The notes beneath the pieces are model-generated. The model searched no databases, had not been told where the DNA came from, and was given only the letters and a program-made list of their open reading frames with translations. A DNA stretch of 34,017 nt from the NCBI GenBank assembly GCA_902776375.1, contig CACYPV010000025.1:1-34017 (forward strand), read 5' to 3'. Shown in pieces: positions 25,432 through 32,625 of the stretch. Position numbers and translations under genes: made by a program. Source of the DNA: an uncultured Ruminococcus sp. GTDB lineage: Bacteria; Bacillota; Clostridia; Oscillospirales; Acutalibacteraceae. Each line of letters opens with the position of its first letter. Positions within the stretch are counted from its first letter, which is position 1.

Positions 25432-25437
25432 ATCAAG

Positions 25438-25590
25438 TGTCAGGCAAACAGTTGCTCGGCTCAACGATAAAATGAGTCCGATCGGCTGTGAGCCGTTTAA
25501 ATATACTTACTACGTTTTTCACGTTAATTTCAAAACTTCTAAATCCGGAAAGGGGATCGCTGCCAAGCGGCCCCTTTTCCGGTTTTTTGA
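25438..25590 (+). ncRNA. Predicted ~150-nt small RNA (no ORF)
   Basis: A strong promoter (25404-25431) and a strong terminator (25545-25588) bound about 150 nt without a credible ORF. The body can form a stem from CGGCTCA (about 25458) and TGAGCCG (about 25490). It is either a small RNA or a shortened relic of the coding copy downstream. Confidence 0.55.
25545..25588 (+). terminator. Terminator of cassette copy 1
   Basis: CCGGAAAGGGG (25545-25555) pairs with CCCCTTTTCCGG (25571-25582), followed by TTTTTT. Confidence 0.9.
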
Positions 25591-25901
25591 CGAAATTGTA
25601 TAATGTCAATATATGGTATTTACGGAATCCAAACCTTTATAAAACCGCATGCCTAAGCCATTTAACGCCGATAATGGTACTTTTTTAAAAGCCGCAAAAA
25701 TCAAGTTTGTAAAAACGGCACGTTGTTTTATTCTAAAATCGAATAAAGTTGGAGAAGCTGACCAAAAACTTCGTTAAGGATTTAACAATCTAAATTCTTT
25801 TAAAGCATTATATTGTAAGTGTTGCACAAACTACCTGCTGATTAGTTAGCAATAATTGATATCAGAAAGGCAGTTTGCACAAACAGCGCAACGTGAAATT
25901 G
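25591..25901. other. Intergenic region upstream of copy 2
   Basis: No gene is seen. It carries the upstream half of the duplicated cassette, from CAAGTTTGTAAAAAC at 25702 onward. Confidence 0.5.
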
Positions 25902-25929
25902 TTGACTTTTCCGAAAAGTTGAGTATAAT
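25902..25929 (+). promoter_or_regulatory. Promoter of the 89-aa gene
   Basis: TTGACT, a 16-bp spacer and TATAAT. About 180 nt of leader follow, with a GCTCC/GGAGC hairpin (near 26070-26086) just before the ribosome-binding site. That could control translation. Confidence 0.8.
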
Positions 25930-26114
25930 AGTGAGTGTCAAGTAAATAGTCCGCTTGACATTCAGCTAAATTCTTTTAGCAACTCGAGTTACAATTGAAT
26001 CACAAAACGGCTGGATCAAATCATGATTTTGCCAAATGGTAAATGGCGCACGTTATCTAATTCGGTCAGCTCCTTTTTGGGAGCCGGTCAAATGAAATGA
26101 AGGAGGAAATCATA

Positions 26115-26384
26115 ATGATGACACCAATTATGAACTTACACAACATTGATGCAGCAGAGTTCCTCGCCGTGCTTGATACCTGCGAGGGCAACGTTTTTCT
26201 TGTTACCGACGAGGGCGACAGACTCAACCTCAGATCTAAGCTTTCTCAGCTTGTCGGCTTGACTAAGCTGATCGAGGGCGGCAGGATCGCCGAGGCGAGC
26301 GTCCTTTGCGAAAACAAGAACGACGAAACTAAGCTTTTCAGATTCAACTGCTTCGGCGACCTTTCAGGCGCTAAGGTTGGATAA
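26115..26384 (+). CDS. 89-aa conserved-looking protein, unknown
   Basis: The protein starts MMTPIMNLHNIDAAEFLAVL and contains EGNVFLVTDEGDRLNLRSKL near the middle and LFRFNCFGDLSGAKVG at the end. It is cytosolic, balanced in charge, and looks like a compact alpha/beta fold. I cannot assign a function, though similar small proteins seem familiar in Ruminococcaceae. GGAGG precedes the ATG by nine bases; the earlier in-frame ATG at 26097 sits upstream of that site and is unlikely. The strong promoter, long leader and strong terminator suggest high or regulated expression. Confidence 0.82.
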   Translation: MMTPIMNLHNIDAAEFLAVLDTCEGNVFLVTDEGDRLNLRSKLSQLVGLTKLIEGGRIAEASVLCENKNDETKLFRFNCFGDLSGAKVG

Positions 26385-26492
26385 GGAACAGCGATTTTTG
26401 GAAAGTATATTTTGGAAAGTATTTTGAAAAGATTTTGTTGATTAATTAACCGATCCGCGTTTTATTAAACGTTAATTTCAAAACTTCTAAAT

Positions 26493-26533
26493 CCGAAAGG
26501 GACCGCCGAAAAGCGATCCCTTTTGGTTTTTTA
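26493..26533 (+). terminator. Terminator of the 89-aa gene
   Basis: CCGAAAGGGA (26493-26502) pairs with TCCCTTTTGG (26517-26526), followed by TTTTTT. The T-run overlaps the stop codon of the convergent tatD gene. Confidence 0.88.
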
Positions 26534-27316
26534 TTTGATATTGTAAAACCGTTTTGCGTTGGCACATGTCGCGTCCAGAAGCTCCTGAACGCCGATGCCG
26601 CGCAGGGCGGCTATTTTTTCTGCCGCGTAGACTATCATGGAGCTGTCGCAGCGCTTGCCGCGGAACGGAACGGGCGCCATGTAGGGCGCGTCGGTCTCGA
26701 GCAGCAGGCGGTCGAGGGGTATCTCCGCCGCAACCTCAAGGCTGTGGCGCGCGTTTTTGAAGGTGACCACGCCGCCGAGGCTTATGAAGCTGCCGAGCCT
26801 TACCGCCTCGCGCATGAGCTCAACGCTGCCCGAAAAGCAGTGCACCAGCGCCTTTGGCTTGTACTTGCGCAGCAGGTCGAAAACGTCGCCGTGCGCCTCG
26901 CGATCGTGCACGACAATGGGCATATCAAGGTCGAGCGATAATTGCAGCTGCTCCTCAAATACCCGCTTTTGCAAATCGCGCGGGATGTCCCAGTGGTAGT
27001 CGAGCCCTGTTTCGCCTATGGCGACGACCTTAGGGTGCTTTGTCAGCTCGGCGACCCGGTCGAGGTAATCGGACGGCATATCCTCCAGGTTTTCGGGATG
27101 AAAGCCGACCGCGGCGTAAAAGTACGGATATTTTTCGGCGAATCCTATCGCCCGCGCCGCGCTTTTTAAATCGACGGCGTTGTTCACCACGCCGCATACG
27201 CCCTTTTGCGGAAGGTTTAAAAGCACCTCTTCCCTGTCCTCGTCAAACCAACCGTCGTCGTAATGCGCGTGAGCGTCAAAGATGTTTTCAAGCTTTTCAG
27301 ATGATTCAACTCTCAA
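26531..27316 (-). CDS. tatD: TatD-family metal-dependent hydrolase (DNase)
   Basis: The 261-residue protein carries the family's metal ligands: DAHAHYD near residue 14, GETGLDYHW, PIVVHDREA, VHCFSG and LLLETDAPYMAP. TatD enzymes are DNases or exonucleases and often follow metG, as here (25 bp downstream). No ATG is available near the usual N-terminus. The only upstream start is TTG at 27316, which lies inside a GAGAGTT tandem repeat, with an in-frame TGA two codons earlier and no clear ribosome-binding site. The repeat may have replaced the original start region. Confidence 0.9.
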   Translation of the reverse strand: MRVESSEKLENIFDAHAHYDDGWFDEDREEVLLNLPQKGVCGVVNNAVDLKSAARAIGFAEKYPYFYAAVGFHPENLEDMPSDYLDRVAELTKHPKVVAIGETGLDYHWDIPRDLQKRVFEEQLQLSLDLDMPIVVHDREAHGDVFDLLRKYKPKALVHCFSGSVELMREAVRLGSFISLGGVVTFKNARHSLEVAAEIPLDRLLLETDAPYMAPVPFRGKRCDSSMIVYAAEKIAALRGIGVQELLDATCANAKRFYNIK

Positions 27317-27340
27317 CTCTCAACTCTCAACTTTCAACTC
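27307..27340. repeat. 7-bp tandem array between metG and tatD
   Basis: On the minus strand the units are GAAAGTT, GAGAGTT, GAGAGTT, GAGAGTT and GAATCAT. The array fills the whole metG-tatD gap and contains the tatD start codon. Confidence 0.9.
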
Positions 27341-27341
27341 T

Positions 27342-29318
27342 TTAAGAAATTTTCCAGCCGGCGGGCAGGGCGTCATCTACCATGATAAGCTGCAGTTTTT
27401 CGTCATCGCCCTCGCCGTGAACAGCGGAGAGGATCATTCCGCGGCTTTCGATTCCGCAGAGCTTTACGGGCTTTAGGTTGGAAACAAAGAGGATCTTTTT
27501 GCCGACCAGATCGGCGGGCTCGTAGTATTTAGCGATTCCGCTGACTATGGTGCGCTCGCCGCTGCCGTCAAAAATGCTGAATTGAAGCAGCTTTTTGGAC
27601 TTTTTGACCTTTTCGCAGGCTTTTACCTCGCCCACGCGGATGTCGCACTTCGCGAAGTCGTCTATCGATATTTTCTCGATAGCCTCCAAGTCCTCGGGCT
27701 TTTCGCTCTCCTCTATTTCCTCTATCGACTTTTCGCCCTCGGCCGCCGCCTGCTGCTTAGCCTTCAATTCTTCCTCAAACTTTTTGGGGTCGATGCGCAC
27801 GAACAGCGGGGTCGCCTGACCGAGCTGTGTGCCGGGCTTAGTTGCGCCGAACTGCGCAAGGCTTGAATAATCCGCGACGTCGCAGCAGATCTGATTTAAA
27901 ATATTCTTGCAGGTGTCGGGCATGAAGGGCTCGATCAGCACCGCGATATAGCGGATGCTCTCGAGCAGGTTGTAGAGCACGGTGCCGAGGCGCGGCTTGC
28001 CCTCGTCGGTTTTTGCGAGCACCCACGGCGCGGTCTCGTCGATGTATTTATTGCAGCGCTTCGCGAGGTTTATGACAGCCTCGAGCGCGTCGCTGATATG
28101 AAAAATATTTATGGCGTCGTCGACCTTTTTGACGGTATCAAGGCAGAACTGCTTTAATTCGTCGTCAAGCGGTTCAGCGGCAACAGGCTCCTGAATAACG
28201 CCGCCGAAATATTTGTTGTTCATCGCGATGGTGCGGTTCACGAGGTTGCCGAGCGTGTTGGCAAGGTCGGAGTTGAAGCGCTCTACGATGGTGTCGTAGG
28301 TTATAGATCCGTCGTTGGCGAAGGGCATTTCGCTGAGCAGGTAATAGCGCACCGCGTCGACGCCGATCATCTCGCAAAGCTCGTCGGCGTAGATAACGTT
28401 GCCGCGGCTCTTGCTCATCTTGTCCTCGCCGAACAGCAGCCACGGGTGACCGAACACCTGCTTGGGCAGGGGCTCGCCCAGCGCCATAAGCATGATAGGC
28501 CAGTAAATGGTGTGGAAACGCACGATATCCTTGCCGATGATGTGCGCGTCGGCAGGCCAGTATTTTTTGTACTGCTCGCTGCTGCCGTCGGGGTCGTAGC
28601 CAATGGACGTGATATAGTTAGACAGCGCGTCTATCCAAACATATACAACGTGCTTGTCGTCAAAGTCGACGGGGATGCCCCACTTGAAGCTGGTGCGCGA
28701 CACGCAGAGGTCTTGCAGACCGGGCTTGATAAAGTTGTTGAGCATCTCTTTTTTGCGGCTTTCGGGATAGATGAAATCGGGATGGCTCTCGATGTATTCC
28801 TCAAGCTGCTTCTGATACTTTGAAAGGCGCAGGAAATACGCCTCCTCCTTCATGGGCTTGACCTCTCTGCCGCAGTCGGGGCACTTGCCGTCGACAAGCT
28901 GGCTTTCTGTCCAAAAGCTTTCGCACGGGGTACAATAAAGACCCTCGTAGCTGCCCTTGTAGATGTCGCCCTGCTCGTAGAGCTTTTTGAAAATCTTCTG
29001 CACTATGCGCTCGTGCTTTTCGTCGGTGGTGCGGATGAAGTAGTCATACGAGGTGTTGAGCACGTCGCAGATTGCGCGGATCTCGCCCGCCACCTTGTCG
29101 ACGTATTCCTTCGGCGTGCAGCCCTCAGCCTGCGCGTACATCTCTATTTTCTGACCGTGCTCGTCGGTTCCCGTCTGAAAGAACACGTCGTAGCCGAGCA
29201 TCCTCTTGTATCGCGCGATGGCGTCGGTAAGAACTATTTCATAGCTGTTGCCGATATGCGGCTTGCGCGAGGTATAAGCGATAGCGGTCGTAATATAATA
29301 CGGTTTTTTCTCACACAT
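27342..29318 (-). CDS. metG: Methionyl-tRNA synthetase with C-terminal tRNA-binding domain
   Basis: The 658-residue class I synthetase charges tRNA-Met. It has HIGN at residues 21-24, a CxxC-x14-CxxC-like zinc knuckle in the YCTPCESFW/GKCPDCGRE region near 127-150, and KMSKSRGN near 300. An EMAP/Trbp-like domain (about 555-658) begins DFAKCDIRVGEVKACEKV and contains IVSGIAKYYEP. The start follows GAGGAGG. The leader is only about 50 nt, so there is no room for a T-box. The gene heads a unit with tatD. Confidence 0.96.
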   Translation of the reverse strand: MCEKKPYYITTAIAYTSRKPHIGNSYEIVLTDAIARYKRMLGYDVFFQTGTDEHGQKIEMYAQAEGCTPKEYVDKVAGEIRAICDVLNTSYDYFIRTTDEKHERIVQKIFKKLYEQGDIYKGSYEGLYCTPCESFWTESQLVDGKCPDCGREVKPMKEEAYFLRLSKYQKQLEEYIESHPDFIYPESRKKEMLNNFIKPGLQDLCVSRTSFKWGIPVDFDDKHVVYVWIDALSNYITSIGYDPDGSSEQYKKYWPADAHIIGKDIVRFHTIYWPIMLMALGEPLPKQVFGHPWLLFGEDKMSKSRGNVIYADELCEMIGVDAVRYYLLSEMPFANDGSITYDTIVERFNSDLANTLGNLVNRTIAMNNKYFGGVIQEPVAAEPLDDELKQFCLDTVKKVDDAINIFHISDALEAVINLAKRCNKYIDETAPWVLAKTDEGKPRLGTVLYNLLESIRYIAVLIEPFMPDTCKNILNQICCDVADYSSLAQFGATKPGTQLGQATPLFVRIDPKKFEEELKAKQQAAAEGEKSIEEIEESEKPEDLEAIEKISIDDFAKCDIRVGEVKACEKVKKSKKLLQFSIFDGSGERTIVSGIAKYYEPADLVGKKILFVSNLKPVKLCGIESRGMILSAVHGEGDDEKLQLIMVDDALPAGWKIS

Positions 29319-29366
29319 ATTTTGTCCTCCTCAGGCTGAAAACAGCCGTAATTTGCTTTACCCTCT

Positions 29367-29395
29367 ATTATAACAAACTTCGGCTGTTATTTCAA
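29367..29395 (-). promoter_or_regulatory. Promoter of metG
   Basis: On the minus strand TTGAAA, a 17-bp spacer and TATAAT. An 8-bp inverted repeat (AACAGCCG at 29341, CGGCTGTT at 29381) spans the -10 region. Confidence 0.8.
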
Positions 29396-29398
29396 GTA

Positions 29399-29752
29399 TT
29401 ACTTATCGCGGGATTTCGATACCAGCGCGGCGCACAGCGAGAAGAATATCGCCGCGGAAATGCCCGCCGCGGCTATTTTGAGCCCGCCCGTCAGTATGCC
29501 GAGCGCGCCGTCCTCGCGCAAAGCGTCGCGCACACCTTGCGCCATAAGGCTTCCGAAGCCCGAGATAGGCACAGCCGCGCCCTCCTGAGCGAAATCCACC
29601 AAGGGCTGATATAGATTGAACGCGCCGAGAATTACACCCGCCACAACAAAGCCCGTGAGTATCTTTGCGGGGGTAAGGGCGGTTTTGTCGATCAAGATTT
29701 GACCGATAACGCAGATGATACCGCCGACGATAAAAGCTTTCAGAAATATCAT
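29399..29752 (-). CDS. spoVAE: Stage V sporulation protein AE (SpoVAE/SpoVAEb)
   Basis: The 117-residue membrane protein begins MIFLKAFIVGGIICVIGQIL and contains KTALTPAKILTGFVVAGVILG and VPISGFGSLMAQG, the hallmarks of SpoVAE. It belongs to the SpoVA channel that moves dipicolinic acid during sporulation and germination. AAAGGAG lies eight bases before the ATG at 29752; the longer opening lacks a site. Length agrees with the family. Partners SpoVAC and SpoVAD are not adjacent in this window. Confidence 0.88.
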   Translation of the reverse strand: MIFLKAFIVGGIICVIGQILIDKTALTPAKILTGFVVAGVILGAFNLYQPLVDFAQEGAAVPISGFGSLMAQGVRDALREDGALGILTGGLKIAAAGISAAIFFSLCAALVSKSRDK

Positions 29753-29794
29753 AAAAAACACTCCTTTGCTTTTATTCTGCCCCGTTTTGCCAAA

Positions 29795-29843
29795 AAAATA
29801 ACCGCCGATCTGCTTCATGCTGAAACAAACCGGCGGTTTGATT
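29795..29843. terminator. Bidirectional terminator after the C39-like lipoprotein gene
   Basis: AACCGCCG (29800-29807) pairs with CGGCGGTT (29831-29838). The minus strand continues into ATTTTTTT. Confidence 0.75.
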
Positions 29844-29860
29844 TTTGAATTTTGATCGCG

Positions 29861-30682
29861 CTACTGTACAACGATGCACTGACTGCCCATTTCCTCGTAG
29901 CGCTGCTCGCACAGCGACTTTTCAAAGCAGGAGATTATGCCGTCGGTAGAATCGGCGAAGTAGTAATTGTCCTTGTCGTAGCCCATCAGCACAAGGCAGT
30001 GCTGGTGCATGTACCAATCGACCTTGTCGCCGATCTGCGCCTTGGCGTTTTCGTCAACGTAATCGACTACCCAAGTGTCGAAAACATACGGCTCCTGCAT
30101 GTTGGTGGTCGCCCACACCATTACGGGGACGTCGTTTACGATGTAGTCGCGTATGAGGGTCTCCATAGGGATATCCTCGTAGGCGTACGCCTTTAAGTCT
30201 GACTTTTGGTCGGCGAGGTAGTTGTTCATGCTTTTAGCCATAGCGGGAGCGTACACGCCCCAGCCCGCGTAGGCGCTGCCGGCAAAGGCGCTGTGCATAT
30301 CGGGGCCGCGCTTTTCGCCGTCTTCGCCGTATGAGATATAGCGCTCGATAAGATAGTTGTCTGCGATCTCGAACTCGTCAACGTCGAAGCCGAGCTTTTG
30401 AAGAAGCATGGTGGCGGCGTAGGTCTCGCAGCCCGCCTTTAAGGTGGTTTGATTTATGGGATTGAAGCCCTCTATTTTATAGCTTTCGGGCAGCGGCTCC
30501 TGCTCGTCGGTAATGTCCTGCGCTTTGGTCTCCGCTTCGTCGGGAGTATCGGGGGTAGCCTTCGCCTCGCTTCGGGATGAAGAAGATGAGGAACCGGATC
30601 CGAAAAAATTGAAACAGCCGCTAAAGCAGACCGCTATGAACGCCATTGCCGCCGCTGTAAGTAAAGCGATTGGTTTTTTCAT
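29861..30682 (-). CDS. C39-like peptidase-fold lipoprotein
   Basis: The 273-residue protein has a lipoprotein signal (MKKPIALLTAAAMAF, lipobox FSGC with Cys23), a Ser-rich linker and a papain-like C39_2 domain. Catalytic candidates are Cys in TLKAGCETYAATMLL, His in YMHQHCLVLMGYDK and Asp in YYFADSTDG. It probably sits on the outer face of the membrane as a thiol peptidase, possibly on peptide or cell-wall substrates. GGAG lies eight bases before the ATG at 30682, while the earlier ATG overlaps that site. It is unrelated to the exporter peptidase at 10837-12954. Confidence 0.87.
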   Translation of the reverse strand: MKKPIALLTAAAMAFIAVCFSGCFNFFGSGSSSSSSRSEAKATPDTPDEAETKAQDITDEQEPLPESYKIEGFNPINQTTLKAGCETYAATMLLQKLGFDVDEFEIADNYLIERYISYGEDGEKRGPDMHSAFAGSAYAGWGVYAPAMAKSMNNYLADQKSDLKAYAYEDIPMETLIRDYIVNDVPVMVWATTNMQEPYVFDTWVVDYVDENAKAQIGDKVDWYMHQHCLVLMGYDKDNYYFADSTDGIISCFEKSLCEQRYEEMGSQCIVVQ

Positions 30683-30709
30683 ATCAAACACTCCAAAATC
30701 TTTTTACGT

Positions 30710-30738
30710 ATTATAACACAAAAAATAAAAAAAGTCAC
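30710..30738 (-). promoter_or_regulatory. Promoter of the C39-like lipoprotein gene
   Basis: On the minus strand GTGACT, a 17-bp spacer and TATAAT. Confidence 0.6.
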
Positions 30739-30872
30739 CGATATTTCGCGTTTTAACGCGGTTTTCACGCAATTTTGTATTCTTGGATAAATAATTGGTT
30801 TTATTTTTTTGTTTTCTGTGGTATTATAAATTTAATAACTCAGCAGGAAGATAAAAATTTTTAAAAAACTTA

Positions 30873-30911
30873 GAATAAATGTTTGATTTTTGCAGGCAGG
30901 TGTGGTATACT
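30873..30911 (+). promoter_or_regulatory. lexA promoter with overlapping SOS-box-like operator
   Basis: TTGATT (30883-30888), a 17-bp spacer and TATACT (30906-30911) form the promoter. GAATAAATGTTT (30873-30884) resembles the Firmicute LexA box GAACNNNNGTTC with one symmetrical change in each arm, and touches the -35. Autoregulation is likely. Confidence 0.55.
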
Positions 30912-30933
30912 GTTTTAAAAGGCAGGTGTCGTT

Positions 30934-31524
30934 ATGAAACCGTTAAGTAAAAGTCAGCAAACCATTCTGGATTATTTAAAAAGATGCTCCTCGGACGGCA
31001 GGGTGCCGTCGGTGCGCGAGATATGCGACGAGGTGGGGCTCAGCTCGACCTCGACCGTTCATCATCATCTTAAATCCCTAGAAGAAAAGGGCTTTATCGT
31101 GCGCGAGCACGGCGTGAACCGCTGTATCCAAATAGCCGGCGAGGAAAAGAGCACGAGCGTTCCCGTGCTGGGCAGGGTAGCCGCAGGCAACCCCATTGTA
31201 GCCATTGAGGACGTTGAGTGCTATGTTCCCGTGCCAGACCGACTGAGCAGAGGGCGCGAGCTTTTCGCGCTGAGGATCCAGGGCGAAAGCATGATAAAAG
31301 CCGGCATTTTTGACAACGACATAGTTATAGTGAACCGCACGCCCGTTGCGGAGAACGGCGAGATAGTCGTGGCGCTGGTGGACGATTCGGCTACGGTAAA
31401 GCGCTTTTACAAGGAGGACGGTCACTTCCGTTTGCAGCCCGAGAACGACAGCTACGAGCCGATAATCGTCGACGAGGTTATCCTGCTGGGCAAGGTGATA
31501 TCGCTTATCAGAAATTACGAATAG
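30934..31524 (+). CDS. lexA: LexA repressor
   Basis: The 196-residue SOS repressor has a winged-helix N-terminus (PSVREICDEVGLSSTSTVHHHLKSLEEKG), the self-cleavage site Ala84-Gly85 (GRVAAGNP), and the catalytic dyad Ser119 (QGESMIKAG) and Lys156 (ATVKRFY). AGGTG precedes the ATG. It should repress DNA-damage genes until RecA triggers cleavage. The LOG-family gene follows after 13 bp and is probably co-transcribed. Confidence 0.96.
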   Translation: MKPLSKSQQTILDYLKRCSSDGRVPSVREICDEVGLSSTSTVHHHLKSLEEKGFIVREHGVNRCIQIAGEEKSTSVPVLGRVAAGNPIVAIEDVECYVPVPDRLSRGRELFALRIQGESMIKAGIFDNDIVIVNRTPVAENGEIVVALVDDSATVKRFYKEDGHFRLQPENDSYEPIIVDEVILLGKVISLIRNYE

Positions 31525-31537
31525 AGGTCTTTTTTAA

Positions 31538-32107
31538 ATGAAATACATTTGCGTTTTCGGCTCTTCGAGCGAAAGCATCGACCGCCGCTATATGGCGGTC
31601 GCCGAGGAGCTCGGCGCTTTTTTGGCAAAGAAAAACTGCGGCGTTGTTTACGGCGCCGGAAAGTACGGAATAATGGGCGCGGTGTCGCGCGGAGTCATGG
31701 CTGAAAAGGGGGAGCTGTTCGGCGTAAGCCCCGACTTTTTTATCGATCTGGACGTGCTGAACAGGGATTACGGCGAGCTTGTGCTGACCCCCACCATGCG
31801 CGAGCGCAAGGCGATAATGGAGGATAAGGCGGACGCGTTCATCATCTGCGCCGGCGGCATCGGCACGCTGGAGGAGTTTTTTGAGGTGATCACCCTAAAG
31901 CAGCTCGGCAGGCACGACAAGCCCATAATAATCCTCAACACCCTTGGGTTTTACGATTCGATGATCGACATGATGGAGCAGTCGGTGGCGCAGCGCTTTA
32001 TGAGCGAAAAGGTGCACAGGCTTTACAGCGTGGCGGACACGATAGACGAAATGTGGGATCAGCTTGAAAACTACAAGGCGTTCGGCTACAACAAGTACCG
32101 CGACTGA
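31538..32107 (+). CDS. LOG family protein (nucleotide phosphoribohydrolase-like)
   Basis: The 189-residue protein has the LOG/TIGR00730 Rossmann fold with VYGAGKYGIMGAVSRGV, TPTMRERKAIM and CAGGIGTLEEFFEV. The last is the PGGxGTxxE motif with Ala in place of Pro. Family members release the base from nucleoside 5'-monophosphates. The Pro-to-Ala change is modest and activity is probably kept. It follows lexA closely and precedes the Cys-rich small gene by 11 bp. Confidence 0.9.
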   Translation: MKYICVFGSSSESIDRRYMAVAEELGAFLAKKNCGVVYGAGKYGIMGAVSRGVMAEKGELFGVSPDFFIDLDVLNRDYGELVLTPTMRERKAIMEDKADAFIICAGGIGTLEEFFEVITLKQLGRHDKPIIILNTLGFYDSMIDMMEQSVAQRFMSEKVHRLYSVADTIDEMWDQLENYKAFGYNKYRD

Positions 32108-32118
32108 GCGAGGTAAGT

Positions 32119-32289
32119 ATGGATCAATGTGAACAGTGCTCGCACTATGTCACCGACGAGGAATTCGGCGACTACTGCGACGTGAACCTCGACGAGGACG
32201 AGATGGAAAAATTCCTCACCCAAAACATGAAAACCTGCCACTACTTCCGCCTCGACGACGAGTACGGCGTGGTGAGGAAGCAGAATTAG
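32119..32289 (+). CDS. 56-aa Cys-rich protein (DUF6472-like)
   Basis: The peptide starts MDQCEQCSHYVTDEEFGDYC and ends DDEYGVVRKQN. Four cysteines (C4, C7, C20, C40) are arranged as CxxC-x12-C-x19-C, suggesting a zinc or metal site. The pattern resembles the small clostridial DUF6472 family as I remember it. GAGG precedes the ATG. It is the last gene of the lexA-LOG unit. Confidence 0.85.
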   Translation: MDQCEQCSHYVTDEEFGDYCDVNLDEDEMEKFLTQNMKTCHYFRLDDEYGVVRKQN

Positions 32290-32458
32290 AAGCTGGATGC
32301 CAGATAGTTGAAAGTGAAGGGTCGCGCTACGCGCTCCGATTTGTATTGGTGCGTGCTTAGCAGAAACGCTTCCAATAAATCAATTACGCATTACGCATTA
32401 CGCATTACGAATTACGCATTATCTAGCCTCTTGCATCTAGCATCTAGCATCTTAAAAA
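32290..32458. repeat. Intergenic stretch with two 7-bp tandem arrays
   Basis: ATTACGC-type units run from 32383 to about 32423 (ATTACGC three times, ATTACGA, ATTACGC, ATT). GCATCTA units run at about 32433-32453. Read on the minus strand the latter are GCTAGAT/TAGATGC words like those at 18315. No gene is present. Confidence 0.85.
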
Positions 32459-32495
32459 GCGCCGCCGTTTGGGTAAAGCACTCAAACGGCGGCGC
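32459..32495. terminator. Bidirectional terminator, 13-bp perfect stem
   Basis: GCGCCGCCGTTTG (32459-32471) pairs perfectly with 32483-32495. As on the left give a T-run for the minus strand. Confidence 0.85.
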
Positions 32496-32526
32496 GTGTT
32501 ATTTGTTTATGTCAGATCGCAAAGGA

Positions 32527-32625
32527 TCAAACGCCTACGGGCATTTCCCACGGATTCTTAGGATCAAATGCGGGTGGTGTGCCGGTGGGTTCTTCGCCCG
32601 AGGTGGTGATAACGTCTTCAACGTC
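32527..32625 (-). other. In-frame continuation past the TAA of the surface protein
   Basis: After the TAA at 32626-32628 the same frame stays open for 32 more codons (DVEDVITTSGEEPTG ... WEMPVGV) to a TGA at 32527. The residues look coding. This may be a recent nonsense mutation, readthrough, or chance. Confidence 0.5.

Larger units (their letters stand above)
25204..26533 (+). repeat. Tandem duplication of a promoter-terminator cassette (498-bp offset)
   Basis: Landmarks recur at a fixed distance of 498 bp: CAAGTTTGTAAAAAC at 25204 and 25702, TTGCACAAA at 25377 and 25875, and the TTGACT -35 box at 25404 and 25902. A 27-bp identical block before the terminator lies at 25521 and 26469. The second copy is 450 bp longer between promoter and terminator, and that extra part holds the 89-aa gene. 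Confidence 0.85.

Noticed and set aside
29319-29398. T-box leader before metG
   Set aside because: Only about 50 nt separate promoter and start, and neither a specifier loop nor the T-box sequence is visible.
29861-30682. C39-like lipoprotein as the leader peptidase of the peptide exporter
   Set aside because: It has a lipoprotein signal, lies 17 kb away in another unit, and the exporter already carries its own C39 domain.
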